Made by a program: the position numbers and the translations under genes. Below the pieces are notes generated by a model that was not told where the DNA came from, did not search any database, and saw only the letters and a program-made list of their open reading frames with translations. DNA of 64,000 nucleotides from Bacteroidota bacterium. Its GTDB lineage: Bacteria; Bacteroidota; Bacteroidia; B-17B0; Aurantibacillaceae. Positions 30,332-39,850 of the stretch are shown piece by piece. Within the stretch, counting starts at the first letter, position 1; each line of letters opens with the position of its first letter. Where the stretch lies: contig JACQAK010000013.1 in assembly GCA_016194985.1 (NCBI GenBank), forward strand, positions 101,999 to 165,998, written 5' to 3'.

Positions 30332-30440
30332 TTGTCAGTTCGAGCGGAGTCAAAGGCTTTCTAAAATAGTATGTCACTTCGAGCGTAGTCGAGAAGCGTT
30401 CTAAAATTCTTTCTAGTTCTCGACTACGCTCGAACTGACA
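30332..30440. repeat. REP-like cluster between convergent genes
   Basis: GTCAGTTCGAGCGGAGTCAAAG (30334), GTCACTTCGAGCGTAGTCGAGA (30373-30394), inverted CTCGACTACGCTCGAACTGAC (30419-30439). Confidence 0.85.
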
Positions 30441-30448
30441 AGAGCACC

Positions 30449-30994
30449 TTAATTCAACGAAGGATCATAAGAAAAATCCGCGAAGGCTTTATAACCCGGG
30501 TTTATCTTAACAAGCTCCTCACCCCATAATTCATCGGGATGAACACTCATTAATTGGTGGTAATCAACTGTTTTCTCAAACCACATATCATTTTCCAGCT
30601 CACCGGAAAGTTGTTCTTCGCCCCAGCCGCTATAACCAATATAAAAACGGATCTGATGGGAAGACACCTCACCCCTTTCGATTAGTTCTGATAACTCAAA
30701 GAAATTACCTCCCCAATAGATATCACCGGTAATATGCTGACTGTCGCTTATTTTAGAGCCAAGGGTATGCGTGTAAAACAATTGGTTGGGAGACACCGGA
30801 CCGCCCTCAAACAAAGGGAAATTGCCATTCTTTAAATGGGGAAAAATATCACGCAATAATAATCCGTGCGATTTATTGATAATAAAGCCAAGGCTCCCGT
30901 CTGCAGTATGTTCGCAAATATAGATTACCGAGCGTTTAAAATGTCCGTCCTGTAAAAATGGTTTGGCTATTAATATATCTCCTGCCTTTATCAA
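30449..30994 (-). CDS. YqgE/AlgH family protein
   Basis: GDILIAKPFLQDGHFKRSVIYICEHTADGSLGFIINKS; FEGGPVSPNQLFYTH; FYIGYSGWGEEQLSGELENDMW. Confidence 0.93.
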   Translation of the reverse strand: MIKAGDILIAKPFLQDGHFKRSVIYICEHTADGSLGFIINKSHGLLLRDIFPHLKNGNFPLFEGGPVSPNQLFYTHTLGSKISDSQHITGDIYWGGNFFELSELIERGEVSSHQIRFYIGYSGWGEEQLSGELENDMWFEKTVDYHQLMSVHPDELWGEELVKINPGYKAFADFSYDPSLN

Positions 30995-31006
30995 GAATAA
31001 ACTCTT

Positions 31007-31014
31007 TATATTTG
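31007..31014 (+). promoter_or_regulatory. Bacteroidota -7 promoter element (TAnnTTTG) for pdxH
   Basis: TATATTTG 17 nt upstream of ATG at 31031; matching TTG -33 box not clear. Confidence 0.5.
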
Positions 31015-31030
31015 TGTAAAATTACAAAAA

Positions 31031-31684
31031 ATGAGTCAGGTAAACCAGCATATTTCTCAGTTACGCGAAGATTTCATGAAAGGTGAATTGAATGAAAGCA
31101 ATTTACATAAAACGCCCGATATGCAATTTGAACAATGGATGAAAGATGCCATTGATGCTAAGGTAAATGAAGTACCTGCCTGCAATTTAGCAACCGTTGA
31201 TAAAAATCATAAGCCATCCGCACGGATTATTTACTTACGCGAATTTGCTAATAATGAATTTTATTTTTATACCAATTACGATTCCCGCAAGGGACAACAG
31301 ATCGCTGAAAACCCTCATGTATGCTTAACTTTTTTTTGGCCCGAATTGGAGCGACAAATTCGTATTGAAGGAATCATAACTCAAAAAGCGGATAAAGAAA
31401 AAAGTGATGCCTATTTTAATGCTCGTCCGAAAGACTCTAAAATAGGCGCCTGGAGCTCTCCACAGAGTAGTGTATTAAACAACCGCGAAGAATTAAATAC
31501 CTTCATTGAAGGCAATAAGACAAAATTCGGTAATCAGGAAATTCCCCGTCCTGAATTTTGGGGCGGCTATATCATTAAAGCCAACTACTACGAATTTTGG
31601 CAAGGACGTAAAAATCGCTTACACGATCGCATTGCTTTTACTTTAGAGAATGGCAATTGGAAGATAGAGAGATTAGCACCATAA
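31031..31684 (+). CDS. pdxH: Pyridoxamine 5'-phosphate oxidase
   Basis: MQFEQWMKDAIDAKVNEVPACNLATVDKNHKPSARIIYLREF; C-term EFWQGRKNRLHDRIAF. Confidence 0.95.
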   Translation: MSQVNQHISQLREDFMKGELNESNLHKTPDMQFEQWMKDAIDAKVNEVPACNLATVDKNHKPSARIIYLREFANNEFYFYTNYDSRKGQQIAENPHVCLTFFWPELERQIRIEGIITQKADKEKSDAYFNARPKDSKIGAWSSPQSSVLNNREELNTFIEGNKTKFGNQEIPRPEFWGGYIIKANYYEFWQGRKNRLHDRIAFTLENGNWKIERLAP

Positions 31685-31760
31685 ATATTAACTATTTCAG
31701 GTTTCTTGTTTCAAGTTACCTGAACAAGAAACATTAAACTTAAAAACCAGAAACATTATT

Positions 31761-32804
31761 ATGAACAAACAAGAAAAAATAAAAAACTTTGATCCAAACA
31801 GCGTAGGAGACGTTAACGCCAATATGTTTGGTTTACCATTTACTACACTGGAATCTGAAACTGTATTAATACCCGTGCCTTGGGAAGTAACCGTAAGCTA
31901 CGGCGGCGGCACCATTGACGGACCACAACAAATATTTGACGCCTCTTTTCAGGTAGATTTATTCGACCCGATTGTGAAAGACGCATGGAAAATGGGGATT
32001 GCCATGGACGATTTTAGCGAAGAGCTAAGAGAGAAAAGCGAGATCTATCGCCCTGTAGCGGAGATTATTATTGACAGACAAAGTAACGGAGAACCATCTT
32101 CGGAAATTGAAGAAATAAAAAACGTCAATAAAGTGTGCGAAGAAATGAACGCCTGGGTGAAAAAACGCGCCCTGCATTTCTTAAAACAAAATAAAAGCGT
32201 TGGTTTAATTGGCGGTGACCACTCTACTCCACTAGGCATGATTGATGCGTTGGGAGAGCACTTTGGAGAATTTGCCATTTTACAAATTGATGCGCATGCC
32301 GATTTACGTGTCGCCTACGAAGGTTTTGAATATTCCCATGCATCTATTATGTACAACGCCTTGAAAAGACATAGCGTACAAAAATTAGTGCAGGTAGGCA
32401 TCAGAGATTATTGTCAGGCTGAGTTGGATATCATTAATAATTCTAACGGCCGTGTGAAAACATTTTTTGACAGAGACATTAAACAACAACAATACAAAGG
32501 CAAAAGCTGGGATACCATTTGCCAGGAAATTGTAGCCGAATTACCACAAAACATTTATTTAAGTTTTGATATTGATGGCCTTGACCCCAAATTATGTCCC
32601 GGTACAGGAACCCCTGTAGCAGGTGGTTTTGAGACCGATCAGGTATTATATTTATTAGAACAGGTTGTCGCTGCAGGTAAAACCTTCATCGCCTTCGACT
32701 TAAATGAAGTGGGTGGCGAAGACGAATGGAATGCCAATGTAGCATCGCGTTTATTATACCGCATTGCTAATTTAGCAGCACATAGCCAAGGGAAGAAACC
32801 ATAG
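31761..32804 (+). CDS. Agmatinase/arginase (ureohydrolase) family protein
   Basis: GGDHSTPLGMIDAL; LQIDAHADLRVAYEGFEYSHASIM; LSFDIDGLDPKLCPGTGTPVAGG metal-binding motifs. Confidence 0.92.
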   Translation: MNKQEKIKNFDPNSVGDVNANMFGLPFTTLESETVLIPVPWEVTVSYGGGTIDGPQQIFDASFQVDLFDPIVKDAWKMGIAMDDFSEELREKSEIYRPVAEIIIDRQSNGEPSSEIEEIKNVNKVCEEMNAWVKKRALHFLKQNKSVGLIGGDHSTPLGMIDALGEHFGEFAILQIDAHADLRVAYEGFEYSHASIMYNALKRHSVQKLVQVGIRDYCQAELDIINNSNGRVKTFFDRDIKQQQYKGKSWDTICQEIVAELPQNIYLSFDIDGLDPKLCPGTGTPVAGGFETDQVLYLLEQVVAAGKTFIAFDLNEVGGEDEWNANVASRLLYRIANLAAHSQGKKP

Positions 32805-32824
32805 TAGTAACTAAATAAGAATTG

Positions 32825-32854
32825 AAAAAGGCTGAGAGAAATCTCGGCCTTTTT
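32825..32854 (+). terminator. Bidirectional terminator
   Basis: AAAAAGGCTGAGA-GAAA-TCTCGGCCTTTTT with one G.U pair. Confidence 0.85.
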
Positions 32855-32857
32855 ACA

Positions 32858-33118
32858 TTAATTAGCTTGAACAGCTTCAATAAATATATAGTATTCCGTG
32901 GGGGGATATAATTCCATCTCATTTACATATTTTATTAATTCATTATACTGCCTTTGTTCTATTTGATATGGTCTATAGTAATCGGGGTCGTCGTCAAAAT
33001 GCTTAAATAACTTTTTCAATAAATCAAGATTAATTACATCAACATTAATTTCTCGAAAAAATTTCCCACCTTCTTTTTTTTCAAACACGGTAATTAAACG
33101 TTCTATTTTCATCAGCAT
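32858..33118 (-). CDS. Hypothetical protein
   Basis: 86 aa ORF immediately downstream of hydrolase gene. Confidence 0.55.
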   Translation of the reverse strand: MLMKIERLITVFEKKEGGKFFREINVDVINLDLLKKLFKHFDDDPDYYRPYQIEQRQYNELIKYVNEMELYPPTEYYIFIEAVQAN

Positions 33119-33798
33119 TAACTAAATCTCAAAATTATTTGACTCAACAACTCCACATCCACAGTCTCTATAGGATGCTTAGTATCAGGCAACATATACA
33201 TCGCTCCGTTTTTTAATTGCTTATAAACGGCCGTGGTTTCTTCTAAAGTAACCATGGTGTCTTTATCTGCTAAGCCAATGAGTACTTTGTTTTCAATCGT
33301 TGTGTAATCATTTAAGGACAACGTATTTTTGTTACCGAGGCTTATCATCATCTCTGCTGTTTTTTGAAGCAACACTTCCCAATCCCTACCATGTCTTTGT
33401 TTCAGAGCTTCTGCAAACTTCGGCACTTTTTCTATGATGGTTTTTGCATCAAGCATCTTTGCTTCTTTTTGTGCGATCTCAGGACTCCATTCGAACTTGG
33501 TTCCGAGCGTAATAATAGTTCCTAAGACGTTTGGTTGTTGGTGCGCTAAATACAAGGCCACATAGCCACCCATGCTATAGCCAAACACGGTTGGTTTATT
33601 CAAATGGTTGGCTTTAATAAATTGTTCTAACTCTGTAGCAAATTGCTCAATACTAAAATTATCAGCAAAAGGTGTTTGTCCGTGCCCGCTGAAATTCAGT
33701 GTATGAACCTGAAAGCCTTGTTGCTGAAGCTCTTTAGCGAGGGGTTCTAATTGGTCTTTGGCGCCAATAGCACCGTGTAGTAAAATAATATCTTTCAT
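33118..33798 (-). CDS. Alpha/beta hydrolase
   Basis: MKDIILLHGAIGAKDQLEPLA; nucleophile elbow VFGYSMGGYVAL; late ..PDTKHPIETV. Confidence 0.9.
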   Translation of the reverse strand: MKDIILLHGAIGAKDQLEPLAKELQQQGFQVHTLNFSGHGQTPFADNFSIEQFATELEQFIKANHLNKPTVFGYSMGGYVALYLAHQQPNVLGTIITLGTKFEWSPEIAQKEAKMLDAKTIIEKVPKFAEALKQRHGRDWEVLLQKTAEMMISLGNKNTLSLNDYTTIENKVLIGLADKDTMVTLEETTAVYKQLKNGAMYMLPDTKHPIETVDVELLSQIILRFS

Positions 33799-33821
33799 AT
33801 AAACTATACGCTATACATCAC

Positions 33822-34718
33822 TTAGCATTTATCATGGCAAGCCACGCTTTCTGTTTCAAAGGTTACATGCTGAATGTTGAGATGCTCCAAATCATGTTTT
33901 AACTCATGTTTCAATTCAGCAATTTGCTCTTCTTTTAAATTATTGTCCAGTATTAAATGAGCCGTCATGGCATTTTTAGTGGTGCTCATGGCCCACACAT
34001 GAATGTGATGAATATCTTTTACCCCTTCAGCTTGTACCAACTGTTCTTTTATTTTGTCAATATCAATGCCTGATGGTACCGCATCCAGAGATAATTTCAA
34101 ACTCTCCGTTAACAAACCCCAGGTACTATATAATACTACCACCATGATCAATAAACTGATCAACGGATCGATCCATTTAATACCGGTGTAGGTAATAATA
34201 AATCCGGCGATTACTACTCCCAGTGAAACCGCGGCATCCAACATCAAATGCAAATAAGCCCCTTTTACATTCAGGTCTTTTTCTTTGTCTCTGAAAAATA
34301 ATAAAGCCGATACGGTATTGATCACAATACCAATTCCGGCAACGATGCTGATCACACTACCTTTGGTCTCTTCAGGATTCATAAAACGCTGAATAGCTTC
34401 CCAGCCAATACTTCCTACTGCAATCAATAAGATAACGGCATTCGCCAACGATGCCAGAATGGTACTTTTATGAAAGCCGTAGGTATATCGTGTAGTTGCT
34501 TTTCGTTTCGCTATCTGAAAAGCAAACAACGATAAGCCAAGCGTGGCCACATCACTTAAATTATGCCCTGCATCGGAAAGTAGTGCCAGCGAATTGGTAT
34601 AAAAACCGGTAGCAAATTCGATCACTACAAATCCCAGATTTAACACGATACCCCATATAAAAGCCCTGCTAACAGAAGTTAACTGAGTAGTGTGATGATG
34701 AGCGTGATCGTGTGCCAT
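33822..34718 (-). CDS. Cation diffusion facilitator family transporter
   Basis: MAHDHAHHHT..; SLALLSDAGHNLSDV; HLMLDAAVSLGVVIAG; start taken at MAHDHAHH. Confidence 0.93.
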   Translation of the reverse strand: MAHDHAHHHTTQLTSVSRAFIWGIVLNLGFVVIEFATGFYTNSLALLSDAGHNLSDVATLGLSLFAFQIAKRKATTRYTYGFHKSTILASLANAVILLIAVGSIGWEAIQRFMNPEETKGSVISIVAGIGIVINTVSALLFFRDKEKDLNVKGAYLHLMLDAAVSLGVVIAGFIITYTGIKWIDPLISLLIMVVVLYSTWGLLTESLKLSLDAVPSGIDIDKIKEQLVQAEGVKDIHHIHVWAMSTTKNAMTAHLILDNNLKEEQIAELKHELKHDLEHLNIQHVTFETESVACHDKC

Positions 34719-34799
34719 TACAGTAAAGTTACACAAAAAACAGAAACGGATCTGTTACAAATTTTTAGAACATTTTATAGTAGATTAATGTAAATTTCA

Positions 34800-35023
34800 T
34801 TTGGGCATTTCCGCCAGCTGGCGGACCGGGCTGTCGCTTCAATCTTTTGTTCGTGCCTCACAAAAGGATTTTCGCTTGCATCCCTAATGCAAGTAACCGT
34901 TCTTTCGAAGTTTTGGTGCGTAAGGGATTGAGGCTTTGTCTGAGCTCTTTTTATTTGCGCTGAAAGCCAAATAAAAAAGCGAGTGCCGAAAGCCCGGCCC
35001 GCCAGCTGGCGGATACGCCCAAA
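34800..35023. repeat. MITE-like dispersed repeat with terminal inverted repeats (full-length copy)
   Basis: TTTGGGCATTTCCGCCAGCTGGCGGACCGGGCTGTCGC ... GCGAGTGCCGAAAGCCCGGCCCGCCAGCTGGCGGATACGCCCAAA. Confidence 0.8.
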
Positions 35024-35083
35024 TATTTAAAATAAAAATTAAACCCAACCTACATTTTCTAATACCATGTATCCGGAAATAAA

Positions 35084-35107
35084 AAACCCCGAATATATCG
35101 GGGTTTA
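35084..35107 (-). terminator. Rho-independent terminator for enoyl-CoA hydratase gene
   Basis: AAACCCCGA-tata-TCGGGGTTT stem immediately 3' of gene (minus strand). Confidence 0.85.
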
Positions 35108-35113
35108 AAAATG

Positions 35114-35872
35114 TTAAGCTTTTGCTTTGAATTTATTGATGGCGTTTACCGTAAATTCAGAGAGGACTAATGTTCCGCTCATACCGGCACGTTCAATTAA
35201 TAAGGTGTCCCAGTTTTCTGTGCCTTCCCACATGATCTTTTTCAACATCATCATAGCCTCCGGATTACTGGTCGCTAATTTTCCTGCCAAGGTTGCAATT
35301 TGTTTATCCATATCGGCAGCATTTGCAAATACTTCCGCATACAAGCCTTTTTCTTTAGCCCACTGAGCCGTTTGCCATTCGGTAGCATTGATGGTCAACT
35401 GACAAAAAGCAGAGGTTCCTACTTTACGTTCTACAGCCGGACCAACTACAAAGGGACCAATACCAACGGCTAGTTCAGATAATTTAATAGATGCATCATT
35501 CACCGCAAATGTGTAATCTGCACTGGCAGCAATTCCTACTCCACCGCCAACAGCTTTTCCCTGAACGCGGGCAATCACAAACTTAGGCGCTTTACGCATC
35601 GCATTGATAACCAAAGCAAATCCTGAGAAAAATTTTAAACCTGTATCAATGTCTTTAATAGAAATTAATTCATCAAAGCTGGCGCCCGCACAAAATGTTT
35701 TTTCGCCTTCGCTTTGTAATACGATCACTTTAGCATTATCATCTTTTCCTAATTTCTCGATCTCTGCCGCTAAGTTACGCAATTGCGTTCCCGGCATAGA
35801 GTTACTTTGAGGATGAAAAAATGTAATGGTTCCTATGCCATTTTCAACCGTTGATTTTATTGTTCCTTCCAT
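35114..35872 (-). CDS. Enoyl-CoA hydratase/isomerase family protein
   Basis: VIVLQSEGEKTFCAGASFDEL; ARVQGKAVGGGVGIAASADYTFAVNDASIKLSELAVGIGPFVVGP. Confidence 0.93.
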   Translation of the reverse strand: MEGTIKSTVENGIGTITFFHPQSNSMPGTQLRNLAAEIEKLGKDDNAKVIVLQSEGEKTFCAGASFDELISIKDIDTGLKFFSGFALVINAMRKAPKFVIARVQGKAVGGGVGIAASADYTFAVNDASIKLSELAVGIGPFVVGPAVERKVGTSAFCQLTINATEWQTAQWAKEKGLYAEVFANAADMDKQIATLAGKLATSNPEAMMMLKKIMWEGTENWDTLLIERAGMSGTLVLSEFTVNAINKFKAKA

Positions 35873-35956
35873 TATAAATAGTGTTTAGTATTTAGTGCTA
35901 AGTTATGAGTTGAGTTATTTTCTATTAAAAACTAATCACTCAACACTTAATAACCG

Positions 35957-37552
35957 CTATGCAAGCATCGTTACCGGATTCTCCAAATATGTTTTTAAAG
36001 TTTGTAAAAATGCGGCACCAGTTGCCCCATCTACTGTTCTATGGTCGCATGCCAATGACAACATCATTGTATTTCCCGGAACTACTGCCCCGTTTTTTAC
36101 CACAGGCACCTGACGAATAGCGCCAACAGAAAGAATACATGATGCCGGCAGATTAATGATAGATGTAAAAGATTCTATCCCAAACATGCCAAGATTCGAA
36201 ACAGTGAATGTATTTCCTTCCATCTCTGCAGGCTGCAACTTTTTATCTTTGGCTTTTTTAGCCAATTCCTTAGCATCTGCCGCAATTTGTGTAAATGTTT
36301 TTTGATCGGCAAAGCGAATAACAGGCACTAATAAGCCATCTTCAACTGCAACAGCCATTCCAACATGAATGTGTGAATAGTAACGCACTTTATCTCCCAT
36401 CCATGAGGTATTCACCTGAGGGTGTTTACGCAATGCTACTGCACAGGCTTTAATAACCATATCATTGAAAGATACTTTTGTATCCGGCATTGAATTGATG
36501 GCATTACGTGAAACAATGGCATTATCCATATCCACCTCAATATTCAAATAAAATACCGGGGCGCTTGTTGTAGATTCCAACAAACGACGGGCAATTGTTT
36601 TACGCATTTGTGTTGCCGGAACATCTTCAAATCCTTCTGCACCGGGAACAAATGAACTAACTGTTTTAGAACTGCCGCTTGCAACTGATTGTTGTGGCTT
36701 GTAATTTTCGATATCTGCCTTAGTAACACGTCCGTTATCACCGCTACCGGTTACCTTTGAAATATCGATACCTTTTTCTTTGGCCAGTGCTTTTGCCAAA
36801 GGACTTGCTTTTACTCTTGAATCAGAAGAACTTGACGTCTCGACTACGCTCGAAGTGACAGATGTTTTTTGTTCTGCGACTTCTGCTTTTTGAGAACTAC
36901 CGCCTGTCTTCTGTCCGCTGTTAACTGTCGCCAAAATAGCGTTGATATCTTCTCCCCCTTTTCCTAAAATAGCAATGATAGAATCTACAGGTATACTTTT
37001 CCCTTCTTCAATCCCAATATGAATTAACACACCATCCTGAAATGATTCAAATTCCATGGTTGCTTTATCGGTAGCAATATCTGCCAATAACTCACCGCTC
37101 TTTACTTTATCCCCTACCTTTTTATGCCATTTTTCAATCACCCCTTCTGTCATCGTATCACTTAACTTAGGCATACGAACTACCTCAACACCTGCAGGCA
37201 ATGTTGTCGGAGCAGAATTAGTTGCTGCTGAAGTAACCGTTGGTGCGGGAGTTTCCTGAACCGGCGCTGCTTTCTGCTGGCCGCCTCCTGCAATCAGTGC
37301 GCTAATGTCTTCTCCTTCTTTTCCCAATATAGCAATCACTGAATCTACGGGAACAGCTTGTTTTTCGGGAATACCAATGTGCAATAACACACCATCCTGA
37401 AATGATTCAAATTCCATGGTAGCTTTATCAGTTTCGATATCTGCTAATAAATCTCCGCTTTTAATTTTATCTCCCACTTTTTTGTGCCATTTCGCTACCA
37501 CACCTTCTGTCATGGTATCACTCAATTTGGGCATTCTAACTATTTCAGCCAT
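35957..37552 (-). CDS. pdhC: Pyruvate dehydrogenase complex E2 (dihydrolipoamide acetyltransferase), two lipoyl domains
   Basis: Two ETDKATMEF/ATDKATMEF lipoyl domains, PSBD KASPLAKALAKEKGIDISKVTGSGDNGRVTKADI, catalytic SLACDHRTVDGATGA. Confidence 0.96.
   Translation of the reverse strand: MAEIVRMPKLSDTMTEGVVAKWHKKVGDKIKSGDLLADIETDKATMEFESFQDGVLLHIGIPEKQAVPVDSVIAILGKEGEDISALIAGGGQQKAAPVQETPAPTVTSAATNSAPTTLPAGVEVVRMPKLSDTMTEGVIEKWHKKVGDKVKSGELLADIATDKATMEFESFQDGVLIHIGIEEGKSIPVDSIIAILGKGGEDINAILATVNSGQKTGGSSQKAEVAEQKTSVTSSVVETSSSSDSRVKASPLAKALAKEKGIDISKVTGSGDNGRVTKADIENYKPQQSVASGSSKTVSSFVPGAEGFEDVPATQMRKTIARRLLESTTSAPVFYLNIEVDMDNAIVSRNAINSMPDTKVSFNDMVIKACAVALRKHPQVNTSWMGDKVRYYSHIHVGMAVAVEDGLLVPVIRFADQKTFTQIAADAKELAKKAKDKKLQPAEMEGNTFTVSNLGMFGIESFTSIINLPASCILSVGAIRQVPVVKNGAVVPGNTMMLSLACDHRTVDGATGAAFLQTLKTYLENPVTMLA
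36838..36859 (-). repeat. REP-like repeat copy inside pdhC linker
   Basis: TCTCGACTACGCTCGAAGTGAC, exact reverse complement of GTCACTTCGAGCGTAGTCGAGA at 30373-30394. Confidence 0.9.
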
Positions 37553-37618
37553 GTTGTATTTAAATTTTGAATGATGAATTTTAATTAATTCATCGCTTAA
37601 ACTTTTAATAATTTAAAA

Positions 37619-38629
37619 TTACTCTTGAATGTAAGGATAGTTTGGTTCAGCATAAACATCTTTATATAATTCATCTGCTTCCGGATAAGGGCTTTCTTCC
37701 GCAAACTGAACAGATTCATCAACTAAGGCTTTTACTCTTGCTTCTGCTGCTTCTATTCCTGCATCATCGATCCATTTATTCTCGATTAATGTATTTAGTA
37801 CCTTTTGGATCGGATCCTGAGTCTGGTATTCTTTTACCTCATCTTTGGTTCTGTATGTTTGCGCATCACTCATCGAGTGACCTTTATAACGATACGTTTT
37901 CATTTCCAGAAATGTAGGTCCGTCACCACGGCGTGCACGGGCTACCGCTTCTTCCATCGCTTCATGAACAGCTTCTACTGTTAAACCATCAACCGGTTTG
38001 CTTGGCATATCATAAGCCAATCCTAATTTCCAAAGATCATGTACATTACTGGTACGTTCTACTGAAGTTCCCATCGCATACATGTTATTCTCTACAATAA
38101 AAATTACCGGCAATTTCCAGTTCATGGCCATATTAAATGCTTCATGCAATGCCCCCTGACGAACTGCTCCGTCTCCCATCGAACACACGCATACATTATC
38201 ATTGCCCATAAATTTATCCGCAAAAGCAATACCTGCTCCCAAGGGGATCTGTCCGCCAACAATACCATGTCCGCCAACAAAATTGTGTTCTTTACTGAAA
38301 ATATGCATAGAACCACCTTTGCCTTTACAGCAACCGGTCACCTTGGCATACATTTCGGCCATAATGTATTTTGGATGCATTCCCAAACCAATACCATGTG
38401 CATGACAACGGTAAGCGGTGATGTGCTTGTCGTCTTTTTTGGTAGCACTAACCGTACCTGCTACAATAGCTTCCTGACCAATATATAAATGGCAAAAGCC
38501 TTTTATTTTTTGTTGAACATATACTTGTCCGGTTTTCTCTTCAAACTTGCGCATCAATAACATTGACTCATACCATTTAAGGTATTGTTCTTTAGAAAAC
38601 TTGCTCTTTTTTTCAGCTGTTTTAGCCAT
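37619..38629 (-). CDS. pdhA: Pyruvate dehydrogenase E1 component alpha subunit
   Basis: YESMLLMRKFEEKTGQVYVQQKIKGFCHLYIGQEA; GDGAVRQGALHEAFNMAMNWKLPVIFIVENN TPP motif; YRYKGHSMSD. Confidence 0.96.
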   Translation of the reverse strand: MAKTAEKKSKFSKEQYLKWYESMLLMRKFEEKTGQVYVQQKIKGFCHLYIGQEAIVAGTVSATKKDDKHITAYRCHAHGIGLGMHPKYIMAEMYAKVTGCCKGKGGSMHIFSKEHNFVGGHGIVGGQIPLGAGIAFADKFMGNDNVCVCSMGDGAVRQGALHEAFNMAMNWKLPVIFIVENNMYAMGTSVERTSNVHDLWKLGLAYDMPSKPVDGLTVEAVHEAMEEAVARARRGDGPTFLEMKTYRYKGHSMSDAQTYRTKDEVKEYQTQDPIQKVLNTLIENKWIDDAGIEAAEARVKALVDESVQFAEESPYPEADELYKDVYAEPNYPYIQE

Positions 38630-38700
38630 AGAAATTACAATTAAATAAGGTACAAAAATAAGAGAAATTGTGATATAGAAAAGCTCTAAAAAAAGCCTGC

Positions 38701-39198
38701 CTACAGGTACTTTTTACTAAACATCAGGGGTAATAAGCTTTCTATACTTTTTGCGATGTAAATCTGACCTTTTTCGCCCGACATGATGATTCTGATAGGT
38801 TTTCCGGACTTATTCTCATACTCCGCAATAGCCTGCCGACAGGCGCCACAGGGAGACAAGGGCTCGTTTACTATTACATTTTTAGACTTTACCGCTACAG
38901 CAATGGTTTTAATGCCAACATTGGGGTATTGTGCTCCCGCGTAGTAAATAGCCACCCTTTCGGCACATAAACCGCTGGGATAAGCTGCATTTTCCTGATT
39001 ATTTCCTCCGATTATCTTACCATTTTCCATCAAAATGGCTGCCCCTACCTGAAAATTGGAATAAGGTGCATAAGCCGATTTTACCATTTTTTGAGCTTCC
39101 AGCAATAACTCAGCATCCTTTTTGGATAGATCTTTTGCTGATTGGTAAACTTCGAATTCGGTTAATATGGTGAGTTTAGAGATTTTAGATTTTGCCAT
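38701..39198 (-). CDS. cdd: Cytidine deaminase
   Basis: AYAPYSNFQVGAAILMENGKIIGGNNQENAAYPSGLCAERVAIYYAG; PCGACRQ. Confidence 0.94.
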   Translation of the reverse strand: MAKSKISKLTILTEFEVYQSAKDLSKKDAELLLEAQKMVKSAYAPYSNFQVGAAILMENGKIIGGNNQENAAYPSGLCAERVAIYYAGAQYPNVGIKTIAVAVKSKNVIVNEPLSPCGACRQAIAEYENKSGKPIRIIMSGEKGQIYIAKSIESLLPLMFSKKYL

Positions 39199-39257
39199 AT
39201 AAGTGTTTTATAAAATAAATAAGAAAGGTAAGAAAGAAATTGAAGTTCATCAATCTT

Positions 39258-39818
39258 TCAGGCTTTTCTTTTGGGGTTGTCTTTAATAAAAGCATCCCAG
39301 CCGGAATACGATTTTTTAGCTCCGCCGCCTGCTGCCTTGTTTTGAAAATAATGACACACAGCGGCACCCAATGCATCCGTCGCATCCAGATATTTATCGT
39401 CGTTTTTAAAATTCAGTAGATTTTCCAGCATTGCCGCTACCTGCTCTTTAGACGCATTCCCGTTTCCGGTGATCGACATTTTGATTTTTTTAGGGGAATA
39501 CTCCGTCATCGGAATATTTTTAGACAGAGCTGCTGCAATAGCCACGCCCTGAGCTCGTCCCAGCTTTAGCATCGACTGAACATTCTTTCCAAAAAAAGGT
39601 GCTTCAATAGCTAACTCATCGGGTTTATACTCCTCAATTAAACCTACAACGCGCTCAAATATCTTTTTCATTCGATCCGCTTGCTCATCAAATTTATCCA
39701 ATTTAATTACACCTAAAGCAATTAGCGATAGCTTACTGTTTTGAATATGCACCAGACCATAACCCATTACTAATGTTCCAGGGTCAATTCCTAATATGAT
39801 GCGATCGGTAATAGCCAC
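39258..39818 (-). CDS. ruvC: Crossover junction endodeoxyribonuclease RuvC
   Basis: [60 protein letters not shown]. Confidence 0.95.
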   Translation of the reverse strand: MAITDRIILGIDPGTLVMGYGLVHIQNSKLSLIALGVIKLDKFDEQADRMKKIFERVVGLIEEYKPDELAIEAPFFGKNVQSMLKLGRAQGVAIAAALSKNIPMTEYSPKKIKMSITGNGNASKEQVAAMLENLLNFKNDDKYLDATDALGAAVCHYFQNKAAGGGAKKSYSGWDAFIKDNPKRKA

Positions 39819-39850
39819 AAATGAAGTTTATAGCCACAAATGTAAAATAA

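Noticed and set aside
38122-38488. Overlapping ORFs on both strands within pdhA
   Set aside because: Alternate-frame/antisense reads of a conserved E1-alpha gene
39185-39385. 66-aa minus ORF overlapping ruvC 3' end
   Set aside because: Out-of-frame with ruvC, no conserved features
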